In this document: positions 40,742 through 49,917 of the stretch, piece after piece
Layout of the letters: every line of letters begins with the position of its first letter
Numbering within the stretch: the first letter of the stretch is position 1
DNA from: Lachnospiraceae bacterium
GTDB taxonomy: Bacteria; Bacillota; Clostridia; Lachnospirales; Lachnospiraceae
Assembly (NCBI GenBank): GCA_017550165.1
Contig: JAFZQH010000040.1
Location: 1-64,000, forward strand
Reading direction: 5' to 3'
Length of the DNA: 64,000 nt
Program-made: the position numbers and the translations under genes
The notes under the pieces: model-generated
Told to the model about the DNA's origin: nothing
What the model saw: only the letters and a program-made list of their open reading frames with translations
Databases searched by the model: none

Positions 40742-42457
40742 CTAGAACTCGAACTCATCAACACGGCTCTTCAGTGTATTGGAGATATCGCTGAGTGCCT
40801 TGGAGTTATTAGCCATATTGGAGATGGTGGAATCCAACTCTCCGATAGTAGCCGTGGTCTCCTGTGTAGAAGCGGCATTCTCTTCTGATAATGCTGAGAG
40901 TTCCTGGATGATGTCGTTCATCTGACCTCTATGCTCACGAAGTTCATTTGCCTGAGTCTTAATAGTATTGATACTCTTAACGGATTCGGCAACATTCTTT
41001 GCAAGGATATCGAAATTGCCCTGTGTCTCTTCGATCTTAACCTTCTGCTGTGCAACAGTCTCTTTAACTTCTGCCATAACGTTAACCGTCTTGGTAGACT
41101 CAGCAAGAAGCTCTCCGATGGATTTCTCGATCTCAGCTGCGGATTCACTGGACTGGTCAGCCAGCTTCTGGATCTGGCTTGCAACAACGCCGAAGCCTCT
41201 TCCAAGTTCTCCCGCTCTTGCAGACTCGATGCTGGCGTTAAGTGAAAGCAGCGTGGTCTCTTCTGCGATGGAAGAAATGATGTTAACGGCAGCGCCGATC
41301 TTCTGAGCCGCGTCATTTGTAAGCTCTGCCTGCTGTGACAGACGATCGAAGGCTTCCATGGTAGTGTTAATGTATTCGGTAACCTCTGTAAGGTTACGTC
41401 CTGCATCCTTCTCGATCCTATCCATGCTGTTGGCGTTCTCTGTCAGGGAGTCAACGTCATTAGCGATATTCTCGATAAGTCCGCCCATCTCTGTCATATG
41501 TATGTTAGCATTCTGCGTATTCTCTGCATTATGCATGGTCGCATTAGCCAGTTCATCCATGGCCTGGTTAACGGCGCTGGTGGAATCACGGCTTACGGAT
41601 GCTATATTGTCAATGTCGACAACGGAGTTGTTAAGCTCTCCCGTATGACCTGCGATCTCGCTGATAATGGTAGCAAGGGAGCTTCGCAGTTTCTCCGTGG
41701 ATCTTGCGATAAGACCGATCTCGTCGCTTCTCTTCTGAGGCTCATCTGCAACAGGCTGATTCAGCTTGCCGGCTGCGATAACTGCCAGAGACTCGGTAAC
41801 GCTCTTCATTGACTTGGTCATCTTGTTAACAAGAACGATTATGATGATCACTGACAGGATAAAGAGTACTGCAGCGATAACAACAAGCGTAACGGTCGTG
41901 GATGTGATGGTTGCGCTTACAGCCTCACTGGTACGTCCGGTAAACATCATACCTACGACACTTCCGTCAGAATTCGTAATGGGAATATAGTATCCGAAAT
42001 AAGGTGTCTTATTAATGGTGATATTCTCGGCGAAGTACTCCTTGCCTTCCTTTAATACTGCCTGTATAACTGCATCTCCGGCCTTGGTACCGATGATCCT
42101 GTTACCGTCATCAACACTGATAAGACTGGTCAGGTATCTGGTGTCACCGTAGAACAATGTGTAATCAACTTCTGTGGCTAAATGATAATTGTCGATCAGA
42201 TCATAATTGCCGCTCAACTTCGAATCACCCTTATAGAGGTCTTCGCCCTCAAGGTGATAATCGCCCTCGAACTCGGTTCCGTAGGTGATAGCCATAACTT
42301 TAGCCAGATCTCCAAGGTCATCCTTAACCTCGTTAATGGTACTGTCCTTCAGTCTGATGCTGGCAATGACCGTAGTCGCAACTGCCATGATAAGAAGCGG
42401 TACGAGAGCCGCTGCAAGGATCGTGGCTTTGATACTTGTTCTTGCCTTGTCTTCCAT
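40742..42457 (-). CDS. methyl-accepting chemotaxis protein with single-Cache sensor
   Basis: A 571-aa chemoreceptor. TM1 is at about residues 13-33, an extracellular single-Cache domain (about 34-185; TPYFGYYIPITNSDGSVVGMMF) follows, then TM2 at about 188-212, HAMP (213-265) and a signalling domain whose tip matches the conserved E-E-T-x-x-L-S-L-N-A-S-I-E-S-A-R-A-G-E core. It ends without a CheR-tethering pentapeptide. No flagellar or chemotaxis genes lie nearby, and the downstream partner is tmcAL. The promoter is a sigma-A type (TTGCAT/TACAAT), not the sigma-28 type usual for receptor genes. Confidence 0.95.
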   Translation of the reverse strand: MEDKARTSIKATILAAALVPLLIMAVATTVIASIRLKDSTINEVKDDLGDLAKVMAITYGTEFEGDYHLEGEDLYKGDSKLSGNYDLIDNYHLATEVDYTLFYGDTRYLTSLISVDDGNRIIGTKAGDAVIQAVLKEGKEYFAENITINKTPYFGYYIPITNSDGSVVGMMFTGRTSEAVSATITSTTVTLVVIAAVLFILSVIIIIVLVNKMTKSMKSVTESLAVIAAGKLNQPVADEPQKRSDEIGLIARSTEKLRSSLATIISEIAGHTGELNNSVVDIDNIASVSRDSTSAVNQAMDELANATMHNAENTQNANIHMTEMGGLIENIANDVDSLTENANSMDRIEKDAGRNLTEVTEYINTTMEAFDRLSQQAELTNDAAQKIGAAVNIISSIAEETTLLSLNASIESARAGELGRGFGVVASQIQKLADQSSESAAEIEKSIGELLAESTKTVNVMAEVKETVAQQKVKIEETQGNFDILAKNVAESVKSINTIKTQANELREHRGQMNDIIQELSALSEENAASTQETTATIGELDSTISNMANNSKALSDISNTLKSRVDEFEF

Positions 42458-42533
42458 AGAAAATATACCCCCTGGTGTAATTGATTTGTTCGTGAGTTCC
42501 TAATAATATCCCTATAAAAACTACACTAGATTT

Positions 42534-42562
42534 ATTGTATCATTACACATTGTAAAATGCAA
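42534..42562 (-). promoter_or_regulatory. chemoreceptor gene promoter
   Basis: On the minus strand TTGCAT (42562-42557) and TACAAT (42539-42534) are 17 bases apart. The remaining gap to 42677 is AT-rich and shows no other feature. Confidence 0.5.
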
Positions 42563-42677
42563 ACACAATAACACACTTTTCGTGAAAATTGTATAAAAAA
42601 TTTCATCCCTTACACTGAAAAATGATGTATGTGACGAAAGTACCAGTTTTAATACTCGTTAATACTTTTCTGATGGT

Positions 42678-44159
42678 CTAATTAAACCGTTTTTCATATT
42701 CCTGTATGAGATCCCGGTTCTTTTTCTCTATCTCGGTTAACCAATTATCGTTAAACTTATTAGCCTCGATGGTGCCTCTATACCAGGGTTTGGAGTTGAA
42801 ATAATCCTGAAGCTCCTTATCCTTGAACTTCCTTCCGTGGCGGGCGTATATCTCATTCCTTGCCAGTTTGAGTTCCTGCGCATTGAGTTTTTCAAGCTCC
42901 GCTGCCGTTACCGGCCTGGTGCTGCTGTATTCCAGGATATAATCCTTGTTTGCTGCGATCTTAGTCCCGGTGGGAACTGTAAGAACCTCATGTTCAATGC
43001 CCTGATATTCTTTGCGGGTCTCGTCACCTGTGTAGGTCTCCCAGTAACCGTAATAATACGCTGCAGGGATATCCGTAGTCACGTTGTTTCGTGTCTTCAT
43101 GAAGTAATTGACTGCCAGCATCTTAATATCTGAGTCAAACTTGCTCAGGTCTGCAAAAAGCGGGATCGATGCTTCCTGGGAGTAGTCAATCTGCGGCGTA
43201 TCGTATTGGCCGCCCAGCTTAACCTTGGCCTCCCACGCAGATATCACATCCGGCATGTAATCCTTTGCGGAGGAGATTGAACGGGCAAAATCCATGGGCA
43301 AAGCCGCACCCGGGAGAGTTGACGTTGTGTCGCAAAGGAGACGGACGCTTCCATCCTTTACCTCATATACCTTGATAGTCGGGTCAAAATAGCCCCCTTC
43401 ATGGGTGGTGAACATGAACATGGTCGTAAGGTAGATATATATTCCGCCGTCCTTCTGCTTAAACGCAGCCTGGGCAGTATAATTGGTGCCGCCGTAGGAC
43501 ACTGACCGGATTTCCTTATTGTCTAACCTTTTTACCAGATTACCATCCGCCTTGAAGACACCTACGGAGGTATTACCGATCCCGGTAAACTTATCAAAAT
43601 CCCAGAATGTTACCAGCATCTCAGGCTTTCCGTCATTATCAATGTCAGCATAGGCAGCGGATACTGTTCCGCCATCTACATCGGCGCTTCTAAATTCTCC
43701 GTACTCTCCGCCGTAGTCCATGTAATAGTCTTTGTCAGCTTCTTCATATTGTGCCGCCAGATTATTGCGGAAATAATCCCTTAATATCTGAAGAGTCTCC
43801 GTATCTCCTGCTCCGGAACCCGCCTGAGATGGCGCTTTGCTTCCCGGCGCGGCAGCTGAACCTCCGGCTGATGAAGCAGGCTGACCGGTATTGTTCATCC
43901 CCCGTAATACAAAGAATACTATAAGACCGATGATCACCAGTGCCGCAACAACGATCACTGCAATGATGGGTCCTTTGCCGCCTTTCTTCTGCTGCTGAGG
44001 ATGCCCACCGTACGCAGGCATTCCCTGAACCGCAGGACCTGTATTATTCTTCTGATACCCGTCACTCTGCTGATTGCCTGCCCCCGGCATGGGATTCCCG
44101 CAGGCAGTGCAGAATTTAGACCCGTCCGGTACCTGTTTTCCGCATTTTGTACAGAACAT
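42678..44159 (-). CDS. zinc-ribbon, single-TM, YARHG-domain protein
   Basis: A 493-aa membrane-anchored protein. It has an N-terminal zinc ribbon (CTKCGKQVPDGSKFCTACG), a Gln/Gly-rich linker, one TM helix (about residues 66-86) and a Ser/Ala-rich spacer. A large extracellular domain with repeated beta features follows (DGGTVSAAYADIDNDGKPEM resembles an FG-GAP-like calcium loop). The C-terminal YARHG domain (LKLARNEIYARHGRKFKDKEL) is at about residues 440-475. YARHG domains are found in secreted or cell-surface proteins of Firmicutes and are thought to act at the wall; the role is not established. A divergent relative with the same kind of zinc ribbon starts 170 bases away. Confidence 0.85.
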   Translation of the reverse strand: MFCTKCGKQVPDGSKFCTACGNPMPGAGNQQSDGYQKNNTGPAVQGMPAYGGHPQQQKKGGKGPIIAVIVVAALVIIGLIVFFVLRGMNNTGQPASSAGGSAAAPGSKAPSQAGSGAGDTETLQILRDYFRNNLAAQYEEADKDYYMDYGGEYGEFRSADVDGGTVSAAYADIDNDGKPEMLVTFWDFDKFTGIGNTSVGVFKADGNLVKRLDNKEIRSVSYGGTNYTAQAAFKQKDGGIYIYLTTMFMFTTHEGGYFDPTIKVYEVKDGSVRLLCDTTSTLPGAALPMDFARSISSAKDYMPDVISAWEAKVKLGGQYDTPQIDYSQEASIPLFADLSKFDSDIKMLAVNYFMKTRNNVTTDIPAAYYYGYWETYTGDETRKEYQGIEHEVLTVPTGTKIAANKDYILEYSSTRPVTAAELEKLNAQELKLARNEIYARHGRKFKDKELQDYFNSKPWYRGTIEANKFNDNWLTEIEKKNRDLIQEYEKRFN

Positions 44160-44330
44160 AAAACTCCCCTCCCATTAATATTGATCCTGAATACAGTATA
44201 GACCAGAACGGCATGTTTTTTCAAAGTTTTTTTACATATTACTTTACTAAAGCAGTCCGTTATAGTAAAATCGTCATATCGAGTTAGTAACACTACTAAT
44301 CCCAATAATATATAGGTAGGAGAAAGAAAA

Positions 44331-45404
44331 ATGAGATGTTCTAATTGTAATTACGAGTCAGAGACTGATTTCATGTTCTGCCCTAATTGCGGAACTCAGC
44401 AGCAGGCTCAGCCGCAGCAACCGCAGCCTCAGCAGCCGGAACCTCAGCAGTTCCAGCAGCAGCCACAGCCGCAACAGTTCCAGCAGCAGCCGCAGCAGTT
44501 CCAGCAACAACAGCAGGGGTTCCAGCAGCAACAGCAGGGATTCCAGCAGCAACAGCAGTTCGGCGGTCAGCCGGGATATGTACCTTATCAGTCACCCCAG
44601 CCCCAGCCCATGTTCTACAATAACGGTAATGAAAGGATACTGGCCTTCTTCAAGGATACCTTGTTCCTGGTAGTGACCATCCTTTTCTCGGTTAGTGTAT
44701 TATGCAGCCTTTTCAGACTGTCTCTGCCGGTTATTGAGATCCTTTACACAATCTTCTTCTGGATCATTTTTGTCGCAGCTAAGAAGAATGCAGTTGCTAC
44801 TAACCAGATCAAATGGCTTTCCGGAACAACATTTGCCAAGATCATTCTGAATTACGTAGCAGCAGGTCTTGTTCTCGTGCTGGGATTCATCGCCATGGCA
44901 GGTGTATCCGCACTTGGCGGCGCAGCAAGGGGTTATGGATCATACGGAGCAGCCGCTGCTTCCGCAGCAGGTTCCGTAGGGATCATTGTACTTGTTGTAT
45001 GTATCGTTATCGCAGCTGTCATTGTTGTTATTACCATCTTCGGTATCAGACCTGTACAGAAATTTACTCAGTCAGCTTATAAGAGCCTTGAGGCAGGCAG
45101 CCTTATGGTGATCAAGCCCGGAACAGCTAAGGTATGGCTTATGATCTTCGGTATCGTTAAAGGTCTTTCCGCTATTGGTTCCCTTGCTTCAGGCGCTGTG
45201 ATGACCGGAGCTTTATCTTCGGTAATGAGCCAGGTTTCATCCAAGATACCTGTTCCCTTAAGCGCCCTTGGAATCTCAACGGGACTTAATATCTTCGGAT
45301 TCCTTTCAGAGGCTTGTCTTGCTACAGCATACATTATGCTTTCCATCACATTCGGAAAGTATTTCGGAGATGTTGTTTCCTACGATCAGCAGCCAATGCA
45401 GTAA
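44331..45404 (+). CDS. zinc-ribbon, Gln/Pro-rich, multi-TM protein (paralogue 1)
   Basis: A 357-aa membrane protein of unknown function. Residues 1-24 form a zinc ribbon (CSNCNYES, then FCPNCGTQ). About residues 25-90 are an imperfect QQ/PQ/FQQQ repeat. The rest holds five or six helices, including LFLVVTILFSVSVLCSL, SLPVIEILYTIFFWIIFVAAKKN and IKWLSGTTFAKIILNYV. Those segments align with the proteins at 45541-46308 and 46386-47312, so the three are paralogues, this one on the opposite strand. The zinc ribbon in front of helices suggests a cytosolic zinc-binding head. AGGAGAAAG precedes the ATG. Confidence 0.8.
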   Translation: MRCSNCNYESETDFMFCPNCGTQQQAQPQQPQPQQPEPQQFQQQPQPQQFQQQPQQFQQQQQGFQQQQQGFQQQQQFGGQPGYVPYQSPQPQPMFYNNGNERILAFFKDTLFLVVTILFSVSVLCSLFRLSLPVIEILYTIFFWIIFVAAKKNAVATNQIKWLSGTTFAKIILNYVAAGLVLVLGFIAMAGVSALGGAARGYGSYGAAAASAAGSVGIIVLVVCIVIAAVIVVITIFGIRPVQKFTQSAYKSLEAGSLMVIKPGTAKVWLMIFGIVKGLSAIGSLASGAVMTGALSSVMSQVSSKIPVPLSALGISTGLNIFGFLSEACLATAYIMLSITFGKYFGDVVSYDQQPMQ

Positions 45405-45410
45405 ATATAT

Positions 45411-45434
45411 ATCATGATTGCAGGCAATCATGAT
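45411..45434. repeat. perfect short palindrome
   Basis: ATCATGATTGC, AG, GCAATCATGAT. Its core GATTGC-AG-GCAATC recurs at 36376-36389 in a different flank. Confidence 0.7.
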
Positions 45435-45458
45435 GCACGAAGAACTTTCAAAAAACAA

Positions 45459-45480
45459 AGCCGGGTCGCAAGACCCGGCT
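45459..45480. terminator. bidirectional terminator between converging paralogues
   Basis: AGCCGGGTC and GACCCGGCT pair around GCAA. On the minus strand the stem is followed by TTGTTTTTTG; on the plus strand by a weaker TATATTTG. Confidence 0.8.
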
Positions 45481-45497
45481 ATATTTGTATATAGGGT

Positions 45498-45540
45498 TGA
45501 CAGGGGGACGGTCCTTTTGTCACACCGTCCCCCTGTCTCA
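45498..45540. repeat. double class B palindrome
   Basis: TGACAGGGGGACGGTCC is followed by TTTTGTCACACCG and TCCCCCTGTCTCA: two overlapping copies in opposite orientation, ending at the stop of the minus-strand gene. Confidence 0.75.
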
Positions 45541-46308
45541 CTATACGTCTCCGTAATACTTATTGATCAGCTTACTTAATATGATGTAGGCTGCGCAAAG
45601 TGTTCCGTACTGTACTGCGCCCGTTACGTAAAAGAGGATGCTTAATGCGCTGATGCCGTAGAGAATGCCGAAAGCTATAAGCCATCCGCAGGCTCCTTTT
45701 CTTCCCTTGATCTCAAGGGTTCCCGTTTCAGCGCTTCTGTAGGCCGTCTTAACGAACTTGTGGATAGACCCTATTCCCAGTATGGCCAGCACAAGCGCAA
45801 TGACGGCGCAAACGATCATGGTTATCAGGAATACAGTACCCATCAAGGAAAAGACAGGCTCTGCGATCCGAAGATACTCCTGGATCTCCGGCTTCTTCTT
45901 CATGAAAAGCTTGGCAAAACTCTCAGATGCAAAGAATCCCATAAGGCCCTTAAGCAGGAATCCTACTATCACCACAAAGGCTGCCTCCACGATCCTTACG
46001 ATCTTCAGGGCCAGGACGGTTCCGCTTATCCTTCTTACATCCTTGGGGAATATCCTGTTCTTCTTGGCTGCCGCGTACGCCATCCAGAGAAAGATGGTAA
46101 ACAGTATCTCGATAACCGGAAGGCTGAAGGACAGCCATCCGAATATGGCGCATCCTACATTTACGGAATACAGGACACACACTGCCAGAAAGAGGCTGTC
46201 ACTGCACAGTCCGTTCATCCTCTGCCAGGGGTTGAGCCCTGACGGGTCGAAATCCTTCTGCGGAGCCACCGGCACCGGTTCATAAACTACATTGTTGTTC
46301 TCGTCCAT
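45541..46308 (-). CDS. multi-TM protein without zinc ribbon (paralogue 2)
   Basis: A 255-aa membrane protein. It keeps the NPWQRMN motif before TM1, the SLPVIEILFTIFLWMAYAAAKKN segment, DVRRISGTVLALKIVR and a C-terminal LINKYYGD, all shared with the neighbour at 46386-47312 (NPWQRAN, VIKVLLTIFFWIAYAAA, RWISGTVAAKKI, LVNKYYKDM). It lacks the N-terminal zinc ribbon of the other two, having only a short acidic start. About six helices are predicted. It was probably formed by duplication; function is unknown. Confidence 0.75.
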   Translation of the reverse strand: MDENNNVVYEPVPVAPQKDFDPSGLNPWQRMNGLCSDSLFLAVCVLYSVNVGCAIFGWLSFSLPVIEILFTIFLWMAYAAAKKNRIFPKDVRRISGTVLALKIVRIVEAAFVVIVGFLLKGLMGFFASESFAKLFMKKKPEIQEYLRIAEPVFSLMGTVFLITMIVCAVIALVLAILGIGSIHKFVKTAYRSAETGTLEIKGRKGACGWLIAFGILYGISALSILFYVTGAVQYGTLCAAYIILSKLINKYYGDV

Positions 46309-46337
46309 TTAAATCACTCTCCTAAGTTTTTTCTATG

Positions 46338-46370
46338 GGGTGACAAAAGGACCGTCCCCCTGTCACCCCA
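46338..46370. repeat. class B palindrome between two paralogues
   Basis: GGGGTGACAAAAGGACCG and TCCCCCTGTCACCCC, with arms extended to match the local sequence. Confidence 0.85.
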
Positions 46371-46385
46371 AAATATGCTTATTAT

Positions 46386-47312
46386 TTACATGTCTTTGTA
46401 ATACTTGTTGACCAGAAGACTCATAAGAACATACATCACGCATTGTGTAATGCTGCTTATGGTCCCAAGGATATTAATTATGCCGCCCAAAGCTCCGAGT
46501 CCCGCAAACACCGCATATACGATAAACCATGCTGCTGACGCTCCTCTTTTCTGTATCTGAAAACTTCCTGCCTCAACACTCCTGTAAACGGACCTTACGA
46601 ATAAATGGAAGGACCGCATCCCGAAGAAGGTAAAGAGGAAAATGACCAGGGCTATTACGATGCAGAGAACAAGCACCAGGGCTCCCGACGCCGATAAAAC
46701 CGGCTCAATATATCTGATATACTGAATAGCCTGGGGCGTTCGTCTCGTCAGATCCTCCAGAAGGGATACCACTCCTGCGGAATTCATCAAGGCCATGAAT
46801 GCTATCCCCACTGCTATGACGATCCCTACGATCACGTACTGAACGATCTTCTTGGCAGCGACTGTTCCGCTTATCCATCTGATATGCTTAGGCTCTATCC
46901 TGTATTTGTATGCAGCCGCATAAGCAATCCAGAAAAAGATAGTCAAAAGCACCTTGATCACACTGACCCCAAAGGGGATTATGGTAATAAAGCTCATCAG
47001 CACATTTACCGAGAGCAGGATGCAGACGCCTAAGAATTTACCGTCCCTGAACATGGCATTGGCTCTCTGCCAGGGATTCATGGCACTTAAGTCAGAAAGC
47101 TCCCGGGGAGGCTGATCGAAATTCCCCGGAACATAGTTGATATTCCCCGAAAATGATGTCTCATTGGTGGTCTTAGCCGAATTTGTCACCTTCGGCGGTG
47201 CCTGGTATGAAGCATTGCTCTCAAAACCCCGCTCTCCTGCCGAAGGATTACCGCACTGCGGACAAAATACAAAATCTTCAGTCTGTTCAAAGCCGCATTT
47301 ATTGCATTTCAT
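46386..47312 (-). CDS. zinc-ribbon multi-TM protein (paralogue 3)
   Basis: A 308-aa membrane protein with an N-terminal zinc ribbon (CNKCGFEQTEDFVFCPQCG), a polar linker, NPWQRAN, and about six helices. The residues shared with paralogues 1 and 2 are the FLGVC-ILLSVNV helix, IKVLLTIFFWIAYAAA and IRWISGTVAAKKIVQYV. I chose the ATG at 47312, 7 bases from GGGGAG; the ATG at 47318 is too close to it. Starting there, the protein begins MKCNKCG, like paralogue 1 (MRCSNCN). Function unknown. Confidence 0.8.
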   Translation of the reverse strand: MKCNKCGFEQTEDFVFCPQCGNPSAGERGFESNASYQAPPKVTNSAKTTNETSFSGNINYVPGNFDQPPRELSDLSAMNPWQRANAMFRDGKFLGVCILLSVNVLMSFITIIPFGVSVIKVLLTIFFWIAYAAAYKYRIEPKHIRWISGTVAAKKIVQYVIVGIVIAVGIAFMALMNSAGVVSLLEDLTRRTPQAIQYIRYIEPVLSASGALVLVLCIVIALVIFLFTFFGMRSFHLFVRSVYRSVEAGSFQIQKRGASAAWFIVYAVFAGLGALGGIINILGTISSITQCVMYVLMSLLVNKYYKDM

Positions 47313-47327
47313 GATCATACTCCCCTA

Positions 47328-48692
47328 TCAATTCTTAAAACTATGGATTGGAGCGGGTATCCGCCCCCCTCTGTTGACAAATGCATCACATGCATACTTA
47401 TTCACCGGCATGATGGGCGCATAACCCAGGAGGCCTCCGAACTCTGCTTCATCTCCCACTTTCTTTCCGATAACGGGGATGATCCTCACTGCCGTAGTCT
47501 TCTGATTGATCATGCCTATGGCCATCTCATCTGCTATGATACCGGACAGGGTGGTATTCGGCGTATCTCCCGGAACCGCGATCATATCCAGTCCTACGGA
47601 GCATACACAGGTCATAGCCTCCAGTTTCTCAAGTGTAAGCGCTTCCGCCCTTACGGAATCAATCATTCCCTGATCCTCAGACACAGGGATAAATGCTCCC
47701 GAGAGCCCGCCTACATAGGACGAAGCCATAACCCCGCCCTTCTTTACCGAATCATTAAGAAGAGCCAGTGCCGCAGTTGTTCCCGGCGCACCCGCATATT
47801 CCAGGCCGATCTCCTGCAGGATCTCAGCAACCGAATCTCCTACTGCCGGTGTGGGCGCAAGGGAAAGATCTATGATACCGAAGGGAATATTAAGTGCCTT
47901 GGATGCCTCCTTGGCTACCAGCTGTCCCACTCTGGTTATCTTAAATGCGGTGCGTTTTATCATCTCGCATAATTCTTCAAAGTCCCTGCCGCGGACCTCC
48001 TCCAGTGCCTTCTTGACTACTCCGGGGCCGCTGACACCTACATTGATAACGGCATCGGCTTCCGTTACCCCGTGGAACGCTCCTGCCATGAAAGGATTAT
48101 CATCCGGTGCGTTGCATAATACCACCAGCTTGGTACATCCGATGGAATCAGAATCCTTTGTGGCCTCCGCTGTCTGTTTGATCACATCACCCATGAGACG
48201 AACGGCATCCATGTTGATACCGGTCTTGGTGGATCCTACATTTACGGAACTCATGACCCTCTCGGTACTTGAAAGAGCCTCCGGAATGGATTTCATCAAC
48301 ATTACATCCTTTTCCGTCATTCCCTTGGACACCAGGGCAGAGTATCCACCAACAAAATTAACCCCCACATCTGCTGCCGCCCTATCCAGGGTCCCCGCCA
48401 GAGTGACATAATCTGACGGGGAATTGCATGCGGAACTTCCGATGATCGCAATGGGAGTGACGGAAATACGCTTGTTAACAATGGGAATGCCGTATTTACG
48501 CTCTATCTCCCTGCCCACGGGCACCAGATCCTTGGCCACCCGGGTTATCTTATTATATACATTTTCATTCAGTTTTTTCAGATCTGAATCGATACAGTCG
48601 ATAAGGCTTATGCCCAGCGTGATGGTGCGGACATCCAGATTCTCCTGCTCGATCATTTTATTGGTCTCATTGACCTCAAATGTACTTATCAT
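47328..48692 (-). CDS. PFL family protein (UPF0210/DUF711)
   Basis: A 454-aa cytosolic protein of the DUF711/UPF0210 family, structurally related to pyruvate formate-lyase-like barrels. Its biochemical role is unknown. Recognisable segments are [13 protein letters not shown] near the start, [38 protein letters not shown] and a C-terminal [12 protein letters not shown]. The start is the ATG at 48692 with AGGAGA 6 bases before; a longer frame to 48749 would run through the hairpins upstream. It follows the ACT protein gene, as it does across Firmicutes, where the pair is almost always adjacent. Confidence 0.92.
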   Translation of the reverse strand: MISTFEVNETNKMIEQENLDVRTITLGISLIDCIDSDLKKLNENVYNKITRVAKDLVPVGREIERKYGIPIVNKRISVTPIAIIGSSACNSPSDYVTLAGTLDRAAADVGVNFVGGYSALVSKGMTEKDVMLMKSIPEALSSTERVMSSVNVGSTKTGINMDAVRLMGDVIKQTAEATKDSDSIGCTKLVVLCNAPDDNPFMAGAFHGVTEADAVINVGVSGPGVVKKALEEVRGRDFEELCEMIKRTAFKITRVGQLVAKEASKALNIPFGIIDLSLAPTPAVGDSVAEILQEIGLEYAGAPGTTAALALLNDSVKKGGVMASSYVGGLSGAFIPVSEDQGMIDSVRAEALTLEKLEAMTCVCSVGLDMIAVPGDTPNTTLSGIIADEMAIGMINQKTTAVRIIPVIGKKVGDEAEFGGLLGYAPIMPVNKYACDAFVNRGGRIPAPIHSFKN

Positions 48693-48717
48693 TAATTTTC
48701 TCCTAAATCCTATGGGG

Positions 48718-48835
48718 TTGATCTGCGGTATCGGATGACCGCAGATCAATCCTCGAAAACTACGTTTTCTTTGGACAACTCTCTAACGAGAGTTGCCATT
48801 GTACGGGTCTGATATTCTTTATGAATATCAGACCC
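48718..48835 (-). repeat. array of four perfect hairpins between ACT and PFL genes
   Basis: Four perfect inverted repeats follow each other: a 12-bp stem TTGATCTGCGGT/ACCGCAGATCAA (48718-48749), GAAAAC/GTTTTC (48755-48769), CAACTCTC/GAGAGTTG (48776-48795) and a 13-bp stem GGGTCTGATATTC/GAATATCAGACCC (48805-48835). The last includes the stop codon of the ACT gene. No T-run follows, so they are not a classical terminator. Confidence 0.8.
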
Positions 48836-49100
48836 TGTGCATCATTTCAAAAATATCTTCGTGCTGGCAGGTGATCTTAACACCGATCTCCTCTCCCACC
48901 TGCTCCAGTTCCTTGGCGCAGTCATTGAAGGGCTTGTCGGTCTGGTTCATGTCCACGATCATCATCATGTTAAAATACCCGGACACTATGGTCTGGGAGA
49001 TGTCCAGGATGTTGATCTTATTGTTAGCCAGGTAAGTGCATACCTTAGCTATGATACCCACCGTGTCTTTGCCTACCACGGTAATGATTGTCTTAGTCAT
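48828..49100 (-). CDS. ACT domain protein (UPF0237)
   Basis: A 90-aa protein consisting of one ACT domain: ITVVGKDTVGIIAKVCTYLANNKINILDISQT is the typical first half, with the glycine-containing ligand loop. The UPF0237 family forms dimers that sense small ligands; the ligand is unknown. It is encoded upstream of the PFL protein, its usual neighbour, suggesting a regulatory partner. It overlaps the last of four hairpins at its stop codon. Confidence 0.92.
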   Translation of the reverse strand: MTKTIITVVGKDTVGIIAKVCTYLANNKINILDISQTIVSGYFNMMMIVDMNQTDKPFNDCAKELEQVGEEIGVKITCQHEDIFEMMHRV

Positions 49101-49119
49101 TTAATGATCTCCTTTATCC

Positions 49120-49917
49120 TTAAAAATACAGTATCTCCGAGGGAACATCCCTCTTTGCTATCTTAATGGGAAAATCCGCCGCATTATACGGATTGTCTCC
49201 CAGATTGACCTCGCATCTCACCGTCTCATAGGCGAGCTCGGCGTAATTATTCTCCTTGCTTAAATGCCCCAGCATAACAACCTTGAAATTGTCGTGAAGC
49301 ACTTCTCCCAAAAGCCTTCCGGAGTTCTCGTTGGAGAGATGGCCCTTGTCCCCTAAGATCCTCTGCTTAAGGTAATAAGGATATGCTCCCACCTGAAGCA
49401 TCCGTATATCATGATTTGCCTCCAGGAACAATACATCAAGACCCCGGATCCTGTCAACTATGTAGCTGTCATATACCCCCAGGTCAGTAACTACCGCTGC
49501 CCGCTTTTTACCGTTCTCCATAAGATAGGCCACGGGCTCGGCGGCATCATGTGAGGTGGCTATGGGGGTGAACTTAATGTCCCCGATGGTAAAGGGCCGG
49601 TCGGCCTTGACCACGTGGAAGAGCTCCGGGTCAATCTTTCCTAAACAGGAAGAATTCCTGATAGCTTCAATAGTCCCTTCCGTAGCATATATGGGAATGC
49701 CGCATTTTCTGGCGATGACCCCCAGACCTCCGATATGGTCCGCATGTTCATGGGTCACCAGAACTCCCTGCATCTCCCGGGTGGTAAGGCCCAGGTCGTT
49801 AAGGCCCGCCTCTATGCGCTTACCGCTTATCCCCGCATCTATCATGACATGGGTATCGTCGGATCCCGCATATATACAGTTACCGCTACTGCCGCTGGCT
49901 ATGCTGCACAGTCTCAT
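49120..49917 (-). CDS. WalJ/YycJ-type metallo-beta-lactamase-fold exonuclease
   Basis: A 265-aa MBL-fold metal hydrolase. The metal site THEHADHIGGL (HxHxDH) is clear at about residue 57; further ligands are in TSHDAAEP (His), VVTDLG (Asp) and LGHLSKENN (His). YycJ/WalJ has been linked to DNA end processing and cell-wall-division coordination. The start ATG shares its A with the stop codon of the CoaE-FtsA-like gene (TTAATGA), so translation is coupled. The order polA-coaE-walJ-ACT-PFL supports the call. Confidence 0.88.
   Translation of the reverse strand: MRLCSIASGSSGNCIYAGSDDTHVMIDAGISGKRIEAGLNDLGLTTREMQGVLVTHEHADHIGGLGVIARKCGIPIYATEGTIEAIRNSSCLGKIDPELFHVVKADRPFTIGDIKFTPIATSHDAAEPVAYLMENGKKRAAVVTDLGVYDSYIVDRIRGLDVLFLEANHDIRMLQVGAYPYYLKQRILGDKGHLSNENSGRLLGEVLHDNFKVVMLGHLSKENNYAELAYETVRCEVNLGDNPYNAADFPIKIAKRDVPSEILYF

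Noticed and set aside
44400-44570. Repeat array in the Gln-rich gene as a DNA repeat element
   Set aside because: It is explained by the QQ/PQ/FQQQ coding repeat; long frames on the other strand are its shadows.
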